From positions 868,001 to 932,000 of the forward strand of contig NZ_CP036524.1 in the NCBI RefSeq assembly GCF_008281175.1: 64,000 nt of DNA. The letters are read 5' to 3'. This DNA is from [Clostridium] hylemonae DSM 15053 (GTDB lineage Bacteria > Bacillota > Clostridia > Lachnospirales > Lachnospiraceae). Under the pieces are notes generated by a model that saw nothing but the letters and a program-made list of their open reading frames with translations, ran no database searches and was not told where the DNA came from. The translations under genes and the position numbers were made by a program. This document shows, one piece after another, positions 36,258 to 44,847 of the stretch (its first letter is position 1; the number at the start of each line of letters is the position of its first letter).

Positions 36258-37295
36258 ATGAACATGGACGAAATGCTGAGAAAAGAAAAGGACAGGGTCG
36301 AAAGAAAGATCAAGATAGGAAGCGAGATACTATATCTGACAAAAGACCAGTGCATTGAGGCCGGGCCGGATACGGACGAGACATTGGAAATCATCGAAAA
36401 GACTCTGACGGCCCACGGGAATAAAGAGTATGAGATGCCTGCCAAGATCGGCATACATCCGTATGACGATGTATTTTACCACGCTATGCCGGCATATGTG
36501 CCCGGGCAGATGGCCTGCGGCGAGAAATGGATCGAATGTTATCCGAGGAATCCAAAAGAATACGGACTGCCCCAGACATCGGGGCTCATGATCTTAAATG
36601 AGATACTTACCGGCTTTCCGCTTGTCATTATGGACGGGGCATGGCTCACGGCGATGCGGACACCTGCAGTTACTTCTATAGCCGCGGCAGCGCTGCATCC
36701 GGATGCGGAGACATTTGGCATGTTTGGCTGCGGTGTACAGGGGATAGGTCATGTAAGGTTTATCGTTAAGAAGCTGAAAAACCTGAAAAAAATATACGTA
36801 TATGATGTACGGCAGGAATCCATGGACCGTCTTGTTGAAGAGGTAAAGGATGAGATATCCGGCATAGAGATCATAAAAGCAGCTTCCCCTGAGGAAGTGG
36901 CGGCCAATTGTGATGTCATGTCCTCCGCAACGATCATAACAAGAGAAAATATGGCTGTTGTGAAGGAAGAGTGGCTTCACGCAGGACAGACGATCCTTCC
37001 CTGTGACTTGAACACGTTCTGGGAGGCCAGTATCCAGAAGAATGCGGATAAGTATATCGTGGACAGCAAAGATGAGCATGTTCTGTTTGACAGCATGGGA
37101 TATTTTCCGGACGGACTGCCTGATATATATGCAGAGACAGGCGAGATCATAGCGGGACTCAAGCCGGGAAGAGAGCGGAAAGAAGAACGGATCGTGTGCT
37201 CCAATATCGGAATGTCTGTATGTGACGTCGCCATGGCGAAATTTATTTTCGATTCTGCGCTTGAGCGAAATCTCGGGACAGTCATGAAGCTTTAG
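36258..37295 (+). CDS. Ornithine cyclodeaminase / mu-crystallin family protein
   Basis: A 345-residue NAD(P)-dependent enzyme. It has the family core MPAYVPGQMACGEKWIECYP, the catalytic-region Arg in WLTAMRTPAVTS, a Rossmann motif FGMFGCGVQGIGH (about residues 154-166), and the late DLNTFWEASIQ segment. Family members cyclise ornithine to proline or reduce/oxidise imino and amino acids. A link to proline metabolism is tempting because of the proline reductase genes 35 kb away, but that is inference. Start follows AAGGAGGG. Confidence 0.75.
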   Translation: MNMDEMLRKEKDRVERKIKIGSEILYLTKDQCIEAGPDTDETLEIIEKTLTAHGNKEYEMPAKIGIHPYDDVFYHAMPAYVPGQMACGEKWIECYPRNPKEYGLPQTSGLMILNEILTGFPLVIMDGAWLTAMRTPAVTSIAAAALHPDAETFGMFGCGVQGIGHVRFIVKKLKNLKKIYVYDVRQESMDRLVEEVKDEISGIEIIKAASPEEVAANCDVMSSATIITRENMAVVKEEWLHAGQTILPCDLNTFWEASIQKNADKYIVDSKDEHVLFDSMGYFPDGLPDIYAETGEIIAGLKPGRERKEERIVCSNIGMSVCDVAMAKFIFDSALERNLGTVMKL

Positions 37296-37351
37296 TTATT
37301 AATTTGACAATATGAAGCACACGACAGGCGCTCTTTATTGTCGCTGTGCAT

Positions 37352-37399
37352 AAAAAGGCGGTTCTTTTTCTGGTTTGACAGTTTAAGAACCGCCTTTTT
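37352..37399 (+). terminator. Terminator after the cyclodeaminase-like gene
   Basis: AAAAAGGCGGTTCTT pairs with AAGAACCGCCTTTTT across an 18-base loop, ending in T5. Confidence 0.85.
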
Positions 37400-37454
37400 A
37401 GTGTGTTTGGGAAGATTATAAAAAATAATAATGAATATAATGATATAAAATATC

Positions 37455-37476
37455 GTTAAAAAAATATCAAAAAAGT
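37455..37476 (+). repeat. 22-bp promoter box of adhE, identical to 40336-40357
   Basis: An A-rich 22-base stretch (starts GTTAAAAAAATATC, ends AAAAAAGT) ends one base before the -35 box of adhE. The same 22 bases occur at the same distance from the -35 box of the kinase-like gene. Confidence 0.8.
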
Positions 37477-37477
37477 A

Positions 37478-37506
37478 TTGACAAATATTTAACGAGGTAC
37501 TATACT
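37478..37506 (+). promoter_or_regulatory. adhE promoter with Rex-like site over the -35 box
   Basis: TTGACA (37478-37483) and TATACT (37501-37506) are 17 bases apart. TTGACAAATATTTAACGA (37478-37495) resembles the clostridial Rex site TTGTTAANNNNTTAACAA (11 of 14 defined positions), which would place an NADH-sensing repressor on the -35 box. The leader is about 40 bases. Confidence 0.65.
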
Positions 37507-37551
37507 AGGCCCAGAAAGAAAGATAAACACTTTAACGGGAGGAACAATAAA

Positions 37552-40167
37552 ATGGCGAAGAAGAAGGAAGCAGTACCAGCAGTTGTTGACAGTGTAGAGA
37601 CTCTCGGGGCCAAAATGAAGGCTATGAGAGAGGCTCAGAAAGTATTTGCCACATACACACAGGAGCAGGTCGATAAAATATTCTACGAGGCTGCGCTGGC
37701 GGCAAACAAGATGCGTATTCCGCTGGCAAAGCAGGCGGTAGAGGAGACAGGACGAGGTATCGTGGAAGACAAAGTCATCAAGAATCATTATGCTGCCGAA
37801 TACATTTACAATGCATATAAGGATACAAAAACATGCGGTGTTATCGAGGAGGATAAGGCGCTCGGAATTAAGAAGATCGCAGAGCCGATCGGTCTCGTGG
37901 CAGCGGTTATACCGACGACGAATCCAACTTCTACGGCAATATTTAAGACACTTATCTGTCTGAAGACGAGAAACGCGATCATAATCAGCCCCCATCCGTC
38001 AGCGAAGGCATCTACAATAGCGGCCGCAAAGATCGTACTGGATGCGGCAGTCAAGGCCGGAGCTCCGGAAGGCATCATAGGCTGGATCGATGTTCCGTCT
38101 CTTGAGCTTACAAACATGGTTATGAAAGACGCAGATATTATACTTGCGACCGGAGGACCGGGCATGGTAAAGGCCGCGTATTCTTCCGGAAAACCGGCGC
38201 TCGGCGTCGGCGCGGGAAATACTCCTGTAATTATAGATGATACAGCAGACATCAGAATGGCAGTGAACTCTATTATTCACTCCAAGACATTTGACAACGG
38301 AATGATATGTGCGTCCGAGCAGTCTGTTACTGTACTGGACAGTGTATATGATGAAGTAAAGAAAGAATTTGCATACAGAGGCTGTTATTTCTTAAAGAAA
38401 GGCGAGGAGCTTGACAAAGTCCGCAAGACAATTATTATCAACGGTGCTTTGAACAACAAGATTCCAGGAAAGTCTGCATATGAGATCGCCAGGCTTGCAG
38501 GAGTGGAAGTACCTGAGGACACGAAAATACTCATCGGTGAAGTTGAATCTGTCGACATTTCAGAAGAATTTGCCCATGAAAAATTGTCACCGGTACTCGG
38601 AATGTACAGGGCAAAAACATTTGATGATGCACTTGCCAAGGCAGAGCAGCTCGTGGCCGACGGAGGTTACGGACATACGGCGTCTCTGTATGTACACCCG
38701 GCAGAGCAGGAGAAGATCGCAAAGCATGCGGCGGCAATGAAGACTTGCCGGATTCTTATCAACACACCGTCCTCACACGGCGGCATCGGCGACTTGTATA
38801 ACTTCAAGCTTGCTCCGTCTCTGACGCTTGGATGTGGTTCCTGGGGCGGGAACTCCGTATCAGAGAATGTAGGGGTTAAGCACTTGATCAACATCAAGAC
38901 AGTTGCCGAGAGGAGAGAAAACATGCTTTGGTTCAGAACACCTGAGAAGGTATACTTTAAGAAAGGCTGTATGCCGGTAGCACTTGACGAACTTGGAACA
39001 GTTATGAAAAAGAAAAAAGCATTTATCGTAACTGACTCCTTCTTATATAAAAACGGTTATGTAGCGCCAATAGAGGAAAAGCTGGACGAGATGGGTATAC
39101 AGCATACATGCTTCTATGAAGTGGCGCCGGACCCGACACTGCAGTGCGCGCAGAAGGGCACCGACCAGATGAAGCAGTTTGAGCCTGATACGATCATCGC
39201 CCTGGGCGGAGGATCCGCCATGGACGCGGCTAAGATCATGTGGGTGATGTATGAGCATCCAGATGTAAACTTTGAAGATATGGCGATGGATTTCATGGAT
39301 ATCCGAAAGAGAGTATATACGTTCCCGAAAATGGGGGAAAAAGCTTACTTTGTAGCGATTCCTACATCTTCAGGCACCGGCTCCGAGGTGACTCCGTTTG
39401 CGATCATTACAGATGCGGACACTGGAGTGAAATGGCCTATCGCTGACTATGAGCTTCTTCCGAATATGGCCATCGTCGATGTTGACAATATGATGACACA
39501 GCCAAAGGGACTTACGAGCGCGTCAGGTATTGACGTTATGACACACGCGATCGAAGCTTATGTATCAATTATGGCAACAGACTACACAGACGGGCTTGCG
39601 ATGAAGGCGGTCAAAAATGTATTTGACTATCTGCCGTCCGCATACGAAAACGGCGCAAACGACCCGAAGGCACGTGAGATGATGGCTAACGCGTCCTGTA
39701 TGGCAGGTATGGCATTTGCCAATGCGTTCCTTGGCCTCAACCATTCCATGGCGCATAAATTAGGAGCTTTCCACCATCTGCCGCACGGAGTCGCCAATGC
39801 AGTCCTCCTCACGGAAGTTATGAAATACAATGCCGCTGAAGTGCCGACGAAGATGGGAACATTCTCACAGTATGAATATCCCCATGCACTTGCAAGATAC
39901 GCAGAGTTAGGGCGGTTTGCAGGATGCCAGGGCAAGGATGACCAGGAAGTGCTGAACAGCTTTGTGGCAAAACTTGAAGATTTAAAAGAAAAGATCGGCA
40001 TCAAGAAGACGATCAAAGATTATGGCATAGATGAGAAATATTTCCTGGATACATTGGACGACATGGTAGAGCAGGCGTTCAATGACCAGTGTACAGGAGC
40101 CAACCCACGATATCCGCTGATGAAGGAGATCAAAGAACTTTACCTGAAGTGCTACTATGGTAAATAA
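37552..40167 (+). CDS. adhE: Bifunctional acetaldehyde-CoA/alcohol dehydrogenase AdhE
   Basis: An 871-residue cytoplasmic fusion enzyme, usually forming spirosomes, that reduces acetyl-CoA to acetaldehyde and then ethanol with NADH. The N-terminal aldehyde dehydrogenase domain (about residues 1-440) has the catalytic cysteine in DNGMICASEQS (C253). The C-terminal iron alcohol dehydrogenase domain has GGGSAMDAAK, DVMTHAIEAYVS and LNHSMAHKLGAFHHLPHG with the metal-binding histidines. Length is normal. It is a single-gene unit with its own promoter and terminator. Confidence 0.97.
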   Translation: MAKKKEAVPAVVDSVETLGAKMKAMREAQKVFATYTQEQVDKIFYEAALAANKMRIPLAKQAVEETGRGIVEDKVIKNHYAAEYIYNAYKDTKTCGVIEEDKALGIKKIAEPIGLVAAVIPTTNPTSTAIFKTLICLKTRNAIIISPHPSAKASTIAAAKIVLDAAVKAGAPEGIIGWIDVPSLELTNMVMKDADIILATGGPGMVKAAYSSGKPALGVGAGNTPVIIDDTADIRMAVNSIIHSKTFDNGMICASEQSVTVLDSVYDEVKKEFAYRGCYFLKKGEELDKVRKTIIINGALNNKIPGKSAYEIARLAGVEVPEDTKILIGEVESVDISEEFAHEKLSPVLGMYRAKTFDDALAKAEQLVADGGYGHTASLYVHPAEQEKIAKHAAAMKTCRILINTPSSHGGIGDLYNFKLAPSLTLGCGSWGGNSVSENVGVKHLINIKTVAERRENMLWFRTPEKVYFKKGCMPVALDELGTVMKKKKAFIVTDSFLYKNGYVAPIEEKLDEMGIQHTCFYEVAPDPTLQCAQKGTDQMKQFEPDTIIALGGGSAMDAAKIMWVMYEHPDVNFEDMAMDFMDIRKRVYTFPKMGEKAYFVAIPTSSGTGSEVTPFAIITDADTGVKWPIADYELLPNMAIVDVDNMMTQPKGLTSASGIDVMTHAIEAYVSIMATDYTDGLAMKAVKNVFDYLPSAYENGANDPKAREMMANASCMAGMAFANAFLGLNHSMAHKLGAFHHLPHGVANAVLLTEVMKYNAAEVPTKMGTFSQYEYPHALARYAELGRFAGCQGKDDQEVLNSFVAKLEDLKEKIGIKKTIKDYGIDEKYFLDTLDDMVEQAFNDQCTGANPRYPLMKEIKELYLKCYYGK

Positions 40168-40214
40168 AACAATAGCTTTCTCTCAAAATTTTTCATAATA
40201 AGTTTTTCCCATGG

Positions 40215-40252
40215 ATTTGGGACGCGGCAATGTAAAATGCCGCGTCCCAAAT
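40215..40252 (+). terminator. adhE terminator
   Basis: A perfect 15-bp stem (ATTTGGGACGCGGCA with its complement) around an 8-base loop, followed by CGTATTTTA. Confidence 0.85.
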
Positions 40253-40295
40253 CGTATTTTACGGTATAACTGCATAAAATAATGTTCTTTGCTAT

Positions 40296-40313
40296 ATGTT
40301 AAATAATTAACAA
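40296..40313. promoter_or_regulatory. Rex-type palindrome upstream of the kinase-like gene
   Basis: ATGTTAAATAATTAACAA matches the clostridial Rex consensus at 13 of 14 defined positions (TGTTAA, four bases, TTAACA). It lies about 45 bases before the -35 box of the next gene and about 130 bases after adhE. Confidence 0.55.
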
Positions 40314-40335
40314 TAATTATGATGACCAAAAATAA

Positions 40336-40357
40336 GTTAAAAAAATATCAAAAAAGT
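40336..40357 (+). repeat. 22-bp promoter box of the kinase-like gene, identical to 37455-37476
   Basis: An exact second copy of the adhE promoter box, again ending one base before the -35 hexamer. The surrounding sequences differ, so this is not a recent large duplication. Confidence 0.8.
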
Positions 40358-40358
40358 C

Positions 40359-40387
40359 TTTTCAAACAAAGAAGGCAGGTGTATAAT
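40359..40387 (+). promoter_or_regulatory. Promoter of the kinase-like gene
   Basis: TTTTCA (40359-40364), a weak -35 box, and TATAAT (40382-40387) are 17 bases apart. The weakness of the -35 fits a need for the upstream box or an activator. Confidence 0.6.
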
Positions 40388-40438
40388 GACAATATCAAAT
40401 AAATGAACGGCTGTAAATACATACAAGGAGGTAAGACT

Positions 40439-41194
40439 ATGAACATGGAGAAAGCTGCTTTGATCGTTGAGAGACCACATAAGAAAGTGTATAAATGTGA
40501 GAAGGACATTGTTAAGGTATTCAATCCAAACCATCCGAAGGCTGATGTGTTTAACGAAGCATTGAATACGGCGCGGGTAGAGGCTGCAGGCCTTGACATA
40601 CCGAAAGTGAAAGAAGTGACGGAGATCGACGGAAGATGGTCAATTGTGATCGAGTATAAGGATGGGAAAACGCTGGAAGAGATGATGCTCGTAGACGCCG
40701 GCAATCTGGAGAAATATATGGAGGATTTTGTGGATCTTCAGCTGGAAATGCACAGCAGGAAGGCGCCTCTCCTCAATAAACTTCATGATAAACTGGCACG
40801 GCAGATCAACAGCCTGAAAGAGCTGGATGCGACGACCAGGTATGAACTGCTCACAAGGCTCGACAGTATGCCGAAGCATGACAAAGTATGTCACGGTGAT
40901 TTTAACCCGAGCAATGTGATCGTGGGAAAGAACGGGAAGATGACGATCGTTGACTGGGCGCATGCGACACAGGGCAATGCCAGTGCGGACGCAGCCATGA
41001 CGTATCTGCTCTTTGCTTTAAAGAATCAGGAGACGGCAGATCTGTATCTGAAAATGTTCTGCAGGAAATCGGATACGGCAAGGCAGTATGTGCAGCAGTG
41101 GCTCCCGATAGTGGCTGCGGCACAGCTTACAAAAGACAACGAGCTGGAAAAGGACTTCCTCATGAAGTGGATAGACGTTATGGACTATCAGTAG
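40439..41194 (+). CDS. Aminoglycoside phosphotransferase/choline-kinase-like protein
   Basis: A 251-residue small-molecule kinase. I chose ATG 40439 behind AAGGAGGT. The catalytic loop HGDFNPSNVIV (about residues 154-164) and the metal-binding IVDWAHAT are present. A conserved N-terminal Lys/Glu layout indicates the APH/choline kinase fold. Substrate cannot be told; aminoglycoside resistance is not implied. Its promoter shares a 22-bp box with adhE and carries a Rex-like palindrome, so it may respond to redox state. Confidence 0.7.
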   Translation: MNMEKAALIVERPHKKVYKCEKDIVKVFNPNHPKADVFNEALNTARVEAAGLDIPKVKEVTEIDGRWSIVIEYKDGKTLEEMMLVDAGNLEKYMEDFVDLQLEMHSRKAPLLNKLHDKLARQINSLKELDATTRYELLTRLDSMPKHDKVCHGDFNPSNVIVGKNGKMTIVDWAHATQGNASADAAMTYLLFALKNQETADLYLKMFCRKSDTARQYVQQWLPIVAAAQLTKDNELEKDFLMKWIDVMDYQ

Positions 41195-41220
41195 AAGACG
41201 TGAAGTATTAATATGTAATA

Positions 41221-41263
41221 AAAAAGTCCGGAAGAGAATATCGGTTTCTCCTTCGGACTTTTT
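41221..41263. terminator. Bidirectional terminator
   Basis: AAAAAGTCCG pairs with CGGACTTTTT, with further pairing inside. It serves the kinase-like gene and the convergent hydrolase gene. Confidence 0.8.
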
Positions 41264-41291
41264 GTGACAATTAAAAGAAAGATCTTATGGC

Positions 41292-42395
41292 CTACCAGAA
41301 CACGTTTCCGCCTACGTTAACACCGGAAGCGCCTGTCCATGCGGCATTAAACGAATAACAATTAAGAACGGCAGCGTGTCTTGCTCCGCCAAGTGCGGCC
41401 TGTGCCGCTGAATAGGCTGACTGCGACGGTCCCCTTGCCAGAACCCGGTTCAGGCTGCCATCCCAGGTGGGCGCAAACTGGCCGGACTGATAGATGACTC
41501 CGCGGATAGAGTTCGGATAACTCGGACTGGACACTCTGTTCATAATAACTGTGGCAACGGCCAGCATACCATCGTAACTGCCGCCTGCCTCGCACTCAAG
41601 TATTGCAGCGAATAATGCAGTATCACTTACATTGGCATCAATGGAGCCTCCATTGTTGACAGTTCCTCCGTTGCTGCCGTCAGTATTGTTGTTTTTATTA
41701 CCATTGTCAGTATTTTTGCCCGGCGCTGATGTGGAGCCGGCAACGGAATTATCCTGAGCAGTTTTAAGTGCGGCAGCCGCGGCTTTTGCCCGTTCCAGCT
41801 GAGCGCTGTATTTGGATAATTCACCTGAAGTAGAAGATATCTTTGCATTTAATGCTTCCTGTTTGGATTCCAGGTCGCTTTGCAGTCCCGCTAATTCCTC
41901 TTGTTGTGTTTCTAAAGTTTCCTGTTTCTTCTCGATGTCGACACGGACCGCTTGAAGTTCGTCCAACATCTGTCTGTCATATGTACTGATATTAGATACA
42001 AATTCTGCCTTGTTTAAAAAATCTGCCATGTTCTCGGAGGAAAAAAGTATTTCCAGTAAGGAGGCGCTTCCGCCTTCATACATAAACTTGATCCTGTCCT
42101 TCATGGCGTCATACTGGGCATCTTCATTCAGCTTTGCAGCGGCAACGTCCAGTTTGGACTTTTCAACCGAAGCAGAGAGCTCTTCTATCTTGGAAGATGT
42201 TGCGTCCAGCTCATCAGACAAGGTCGACAGCTGACTGTTAAGGTCTTTAAGCTCCCCCTGCAGATCAGATGTCTTTCCTTCCAACTCGTTTGTTGAAGGT
42301 TCTGCATATACCGATGTATTAACAGAAGCAATTGTTACGGCGCAAGTAAGACATATAGCAGCACGCAATATACGTTTCTTTTTCGTACTCTTCAT
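41292..42395 (-). CDS. Secreted coiled-coil cell-wall hydrolase (SleB/Hydrolase_2 type)
   Basis: A 367-residue exported protein. I use the ATG at 42395 (MKSTKKKRILRAAICL), 6 bases after AAAGGAA; an ATG two codons earlier is possible. Order: signal peptide (to about residue 33, ending SVYAEP), a long coiled coil (about 35-210) resembling PcsB-type proteins, an Asn/Gly/Ser linker, and a C-terminal SleB-like domain (about 250-367). The latter has the catalytic glutamate in LECEAGG and QFAPTWDGSL. It probably cleaves peptidoglycan during growth or division; the coiled coil may keep it inactive until an FtsEX-like partner acts. Confidence 0.8.
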   Translation of the reverse strand: MKSTKKKRILRAAICLTCAVTIASVNTSVYAEPSTNELEGKTSDLQGELKDLNSQLSTLSDELDATSSKIEELSASVEKSKLDVAAAKLNEDAQYDAMKDRIKFMYEGGSASLLEILFSSENMADFLNKAEFVSNISTYDRQMLDELQAVRVDIEKKQETLETQQEELAGLQSDLESKQEALNAKISSTSGELSKYSAQLERAKAAAAALKTAQDNSVAGSTSAPGKNTDNGNKNNNTDGSNGGTVNNGGSIDANVSDTALFAAILECEAGGSYDGMLAVATVIMNRVSSPSYPNSIRGVIYQSGQFAPTWDGSLNRVLARGPSQSAYSAAQAALGGARHAAVLNCYSFNAAWTGASGVNVGGNVFW

Positions 42396-42431
42396 ATACA
42401 TTTCCTTTCCCTTTTTAGCGAGTGCTTTTCT

Positions 42432-42473
42432 ATTATACAACAAATTGCTTTATAAAGCAAATTTTGTTAAAAT
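42432..42473. promoter_or_regulatory. Divergent promoters sharing a palindrome
   Basis: The 16-bp perfect palindrome TTGCTTTATAAAGCAA (42445-42460) supplies both -35 boxes. On the plus strand TTGCTT (42445) is 17 bases from TAAAAT (42468-42473). On the minus strand TTGCTT (42460) is 17 bases from TATAAT (42437-42432). One regulator could control both the hydrolase and the gene at 42510. Confidence 0.6.
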
Positions 42474-42509
42474 GGAACATAGAATGTAAGAACGTGGAGG
42501 AAAAACGTT

Positions 42510-43097
42510 ATGAGAAAATATGAAGAAGAGCACTATAGATATGATAACATCAAAGATGCCATATATCCGTGGATAAAAGAAGAACTTACGGACAGCCATG
42601 CGCTTAACGGGAAACATATATCGGAAAAAGACACACCGGTCATATCTTTTACCGGAGGCCTGAAAATAATATTTGTGATCAGGCGGGGTGAGGACACGTT
42701 TGAAGTGCTCAAAGACAATATGCTGCCCCCGGACTGTAATATAGAAGAACTATACCATAAGTCATGTGAAAATCTTATCCGGGATGTGGAATTTGTAATA
42801 GGAAACACATGGTACGGCGCGTTCGCCATTATAGCGGACGGACATCACGAATGCAGCTCACTCTGCTTTAAGCATATCTGGCAGGTATGTGTAGATAAGC
42901 TTAAGGATGATATTGTCGTGATGGCGCCGACGAAAGATATGGTACTCTTTGCGGCAGCCGCCCAGGAGGAAGTCGTAAGAAAGATGGCAGACCACGGAAG
43001 ACAGGCGTATGAGAGCTCTTCAGACAAAATCAGCCAGTCACTGCTGCTGTTTTCCAAAGACAGAAAGGAACTGACGGTATATGATAAAGAATATTAA
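42510..43097 (+). CDS. Protein of unknown function, possibly DUF1444-like
   Basis: A 195-residue soluble protein with no signal or membrane segment. The segment DDIVVMAPTKDMVLFAAA (about residues 132-149) resembles the ending of YtpQ/DUF1444-type proteins, but the match is weak. The start follows GTGGAGGAAAA. It overlaps the HAD gene by 17 bases, so the two are translationally coupled and probably work together. Its promoter is tied to that of the cell-wall hydrolase. Confidence 0.5.
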   Translation: MRKYEEEHYRYDNIKDAIYPWIKEELTDSHALNGKHISEKDTPVISFTGGLKIIFVIRRGEDTFEVLKDNMLPPDCNIEELYHKSCENLIRDVEFVIGNTWYGAFAIIADGHHECSSLCFKHIWQVCVDKLKDDIVVMAPTKDMVLFAAAAQEEVVRKMADHGRQAYESSSDKISQSLLLFSKDRKELTVYDKEY

Positions 43098-43908
43098 GAT
43101 GGTGGCATTTGACCTGGACGGCACATTGCTGACTACAGAAAAGGTATTTACAGAGCGTGCCGGGAAGGCCATTACAAAAGCCTCCGAAAGAGGGATCGTG
43201 CTTCTCCCCGCAACAGGGAGGCCGCTCGGCGCAATACCGGAGGAAATACTGCATTATCCCGGCATCCGGTATGCCATCACGGCCAACGGCGGGAGGGTCG
43301 TGGATACTGTGAGCGGCAACGTTATATATGAAAAGCCTGTTCCGCCGGAGATTGCCCGAAAAGTATTGGATATTTACGAACATTATGATACACTACGAGA
43401 AGTATATTATGACGGAGCCGGATTTGCGGAAGAGAAAATGCTCAGGCGGATCAGAGACTTCTTCGGAGTATCGGCTATGGGAGATTATATTCTGTCTACA
43501 AGGACACCGGTGGCTGATATCAGAGAAAAGTTTGAATCCGAGGGAAGGGCGGTAGATAAGGTGCAGGCGGTGTTTGCCAGCCTTGCGGATAAGCAAAAGG
43601 CGCTCGAGGAACTAAGCGAGATCGAAGGGATCGAGGTGACCGGCGCGCTGGTCAATAATATAGAAGTAAGCGTGCAGGGTGTCAACAAAGGAAATGCGCT
43701 TCTTGCGCTTGGCGAAATGCTTCATATTAAAAAGGAAGAGATTCTGGCGCTGGGGGACGGCGCGAATGATATAGAGATGCTGAAAAAGGCAGGGATTGGC
43801 ATAGCGATGGCCAATAGTTCCGATGAAGTGAAAGCTGCGGCTGACATCGTGACAGTATCCAACGATGAAGAAGGTGTCGCGCGGATCATTGAAGAATATG
43901 TATTGTAG
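43081..43908 (+). CDS. HAD-family phosphatase of the Cof/YidA type
   Basis: A 275-residue hydrolase. Motif I DLDGTLL (residues 10-16, nucleophile D10), motif II ATGRPLG, motif III Lys in GVNKGNAL, and motif IV GDGANDIEML are all present, with a C2-type cap between. Cof-type enzymes dephosphorylate sugar phosphates, FMN or pyridoxal phosphate; substrate unknown. It overlaps the preceding gene and is followed by uppP. Confidence 0.9.
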   Translation: MIKNIKMVAFDLDGTLLTTEKVFTERAGKAITKASERGIVLLPATGRPLGAIPEEILHYPGIRYAITANGGRVVDTVSGNVIYEKPVPPEIARKVLDIYEHYDTLREVYYDGAGFAEEKMLRRIRDFFGVSAMGDYILSTRTPVADIREKFESEGRAVDKVQAVFASLADKQKALEELSEIEGIEVTGALVNNIEVSVQGVNKGNALLALGEMLHIKKEEILALGDGANDIEMLKKAGIGIAMANSSDEVKAAADIVTVSNDEEGVARIIEEYVL

Positions 43909-43994
43909 TCTTACGGCGGGAAAGCCGCGTAAGGAAAATCGCAGACGCTGCTGCGGACTGCAGATATCCAATGTGTATAAGAAGGGAGAAAAGG

Positions 43995-44822
43995 ATGTTA
44001 GACATTATTAAAGTAATTATTCTGGGGATCGTAGAGGGGATCACAGAATGGCTGCCGGTCAGCAGTACCGGTCATTTGATTCTTGTAGGAGATGTGCTGA
44101 AGCCAAGCATGTCGGCCGGGTTTATGGAAATGTTCAACGTGGTCATACAGCTTGGGGCGATCATGGCGGTGGTCGTACTGTATTTTCATAAGCTGAACCC
44201 GTTTTCGCCGAAAAAGACCGGCAAACAGAAGATGCTTACATGGCAGATGTGGATCAAGGTAGTGATAGCTTCCGTTCCGGCGGGAGTCATCGGTATTCTT
44301 TTTAATGATATCCTCGACGAACTGTTCTATAAACCGTTTCCGGTAGCTGTTATGCTTATTTTGTACGGCGCGCTGTTTATCATCATTGAGAACCGCAACG
44401 CTCACAGAAAACCAAGTGTCAACAGGATATCGGATCTCACGGTTCCGATGCTGCTCTGGATAGGCTTTTTCCAGATGCTTGCGCTCATACCCGGTACCTC
44501 CAGGTCAGGCGCAACGATCGTCGGAGCGCTGATCATCGGTGTTTCAAGGGAGATCGCGGCGGAGTTTACCTTCTTTCTTGCGATACCGGCGATGTTTGGG
44601 GCGAGTCTTATAAAGCTTATCAAATTCGGATTTCATTTTACCGGGGCAGAATTTGGCCTGCTCATGCTCGGATGTGTCGTATCCTTCGGACTGTCTATTG
44701 TGGCGATCCGCTTCCTGATGGGATATATTAAGAAGCATGATTTCAAGGTGTTCGGCTGGTATAGGATAGCGCTTGGCGGAATCATAGTCATATACACAGG
44801 TGTTCAGATTTTGCTGGGGTGA
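43995..44822 (+). CDS. uppP: Undecaprenyl-diphosphatase UppP (BacA)
   Basis: A 275-residue, multi-helix membrane enzyme recycling the lipid carrier of cell-wall synthesis; extra copies give bacitracin tolerance. The two active-site blocks EGITEWLPVSSTGHLIL (about residues 13-29) and PGTSRSGATIVGAL (about 164-177) are intact. I chose ATG 43995 behind AAGGGAGAAAAGG; an in-frame ATG at 43971 lacks a site. Confidence 0.97.
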   Translation: MLDIIKVIILGIVEGITEWLPVSSTGHLILVGDVLKPSMSAGFMEMFNVVIQLGAIMAVVVLYFHKLNPFSPKKTGKQKMLTWQMWIKVVIASVPAGVIGILFNDILDELFYKPFPVAVMLILYGALFIIIENRNAHRKPSVNRISDLTVPMLLWIGFFQMLALIPGTSRSGATIVGALIIGVSREIAAEFTFFLAIPAMFGASLIKLIKFGFHFTGAEFGLLMLGCVVSFGLSIVAIRFLMGYIKKHDFKVFGWYRIALGGIIVIYTGVQILLG

Positions 44823-44847
44823 TAAAGTTTGTGTTTTGGGGGTGTAC

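Noticed and set aside
40439-41194. Aminoglycoside resistance gene
   Set aside because: The kinase fold and HGDFNPSN loop are shared by choline, homoserine and many other kinases; nothing points to an antibiotic substrate.
43910-43933. Hairpin after the HAD gene as a terminator
   Set aside because: The CTTACGGC/GCCGCGTAAG stem has a bulge and is followed by GAAAATCGC with no T-run, so termination is unlikely.
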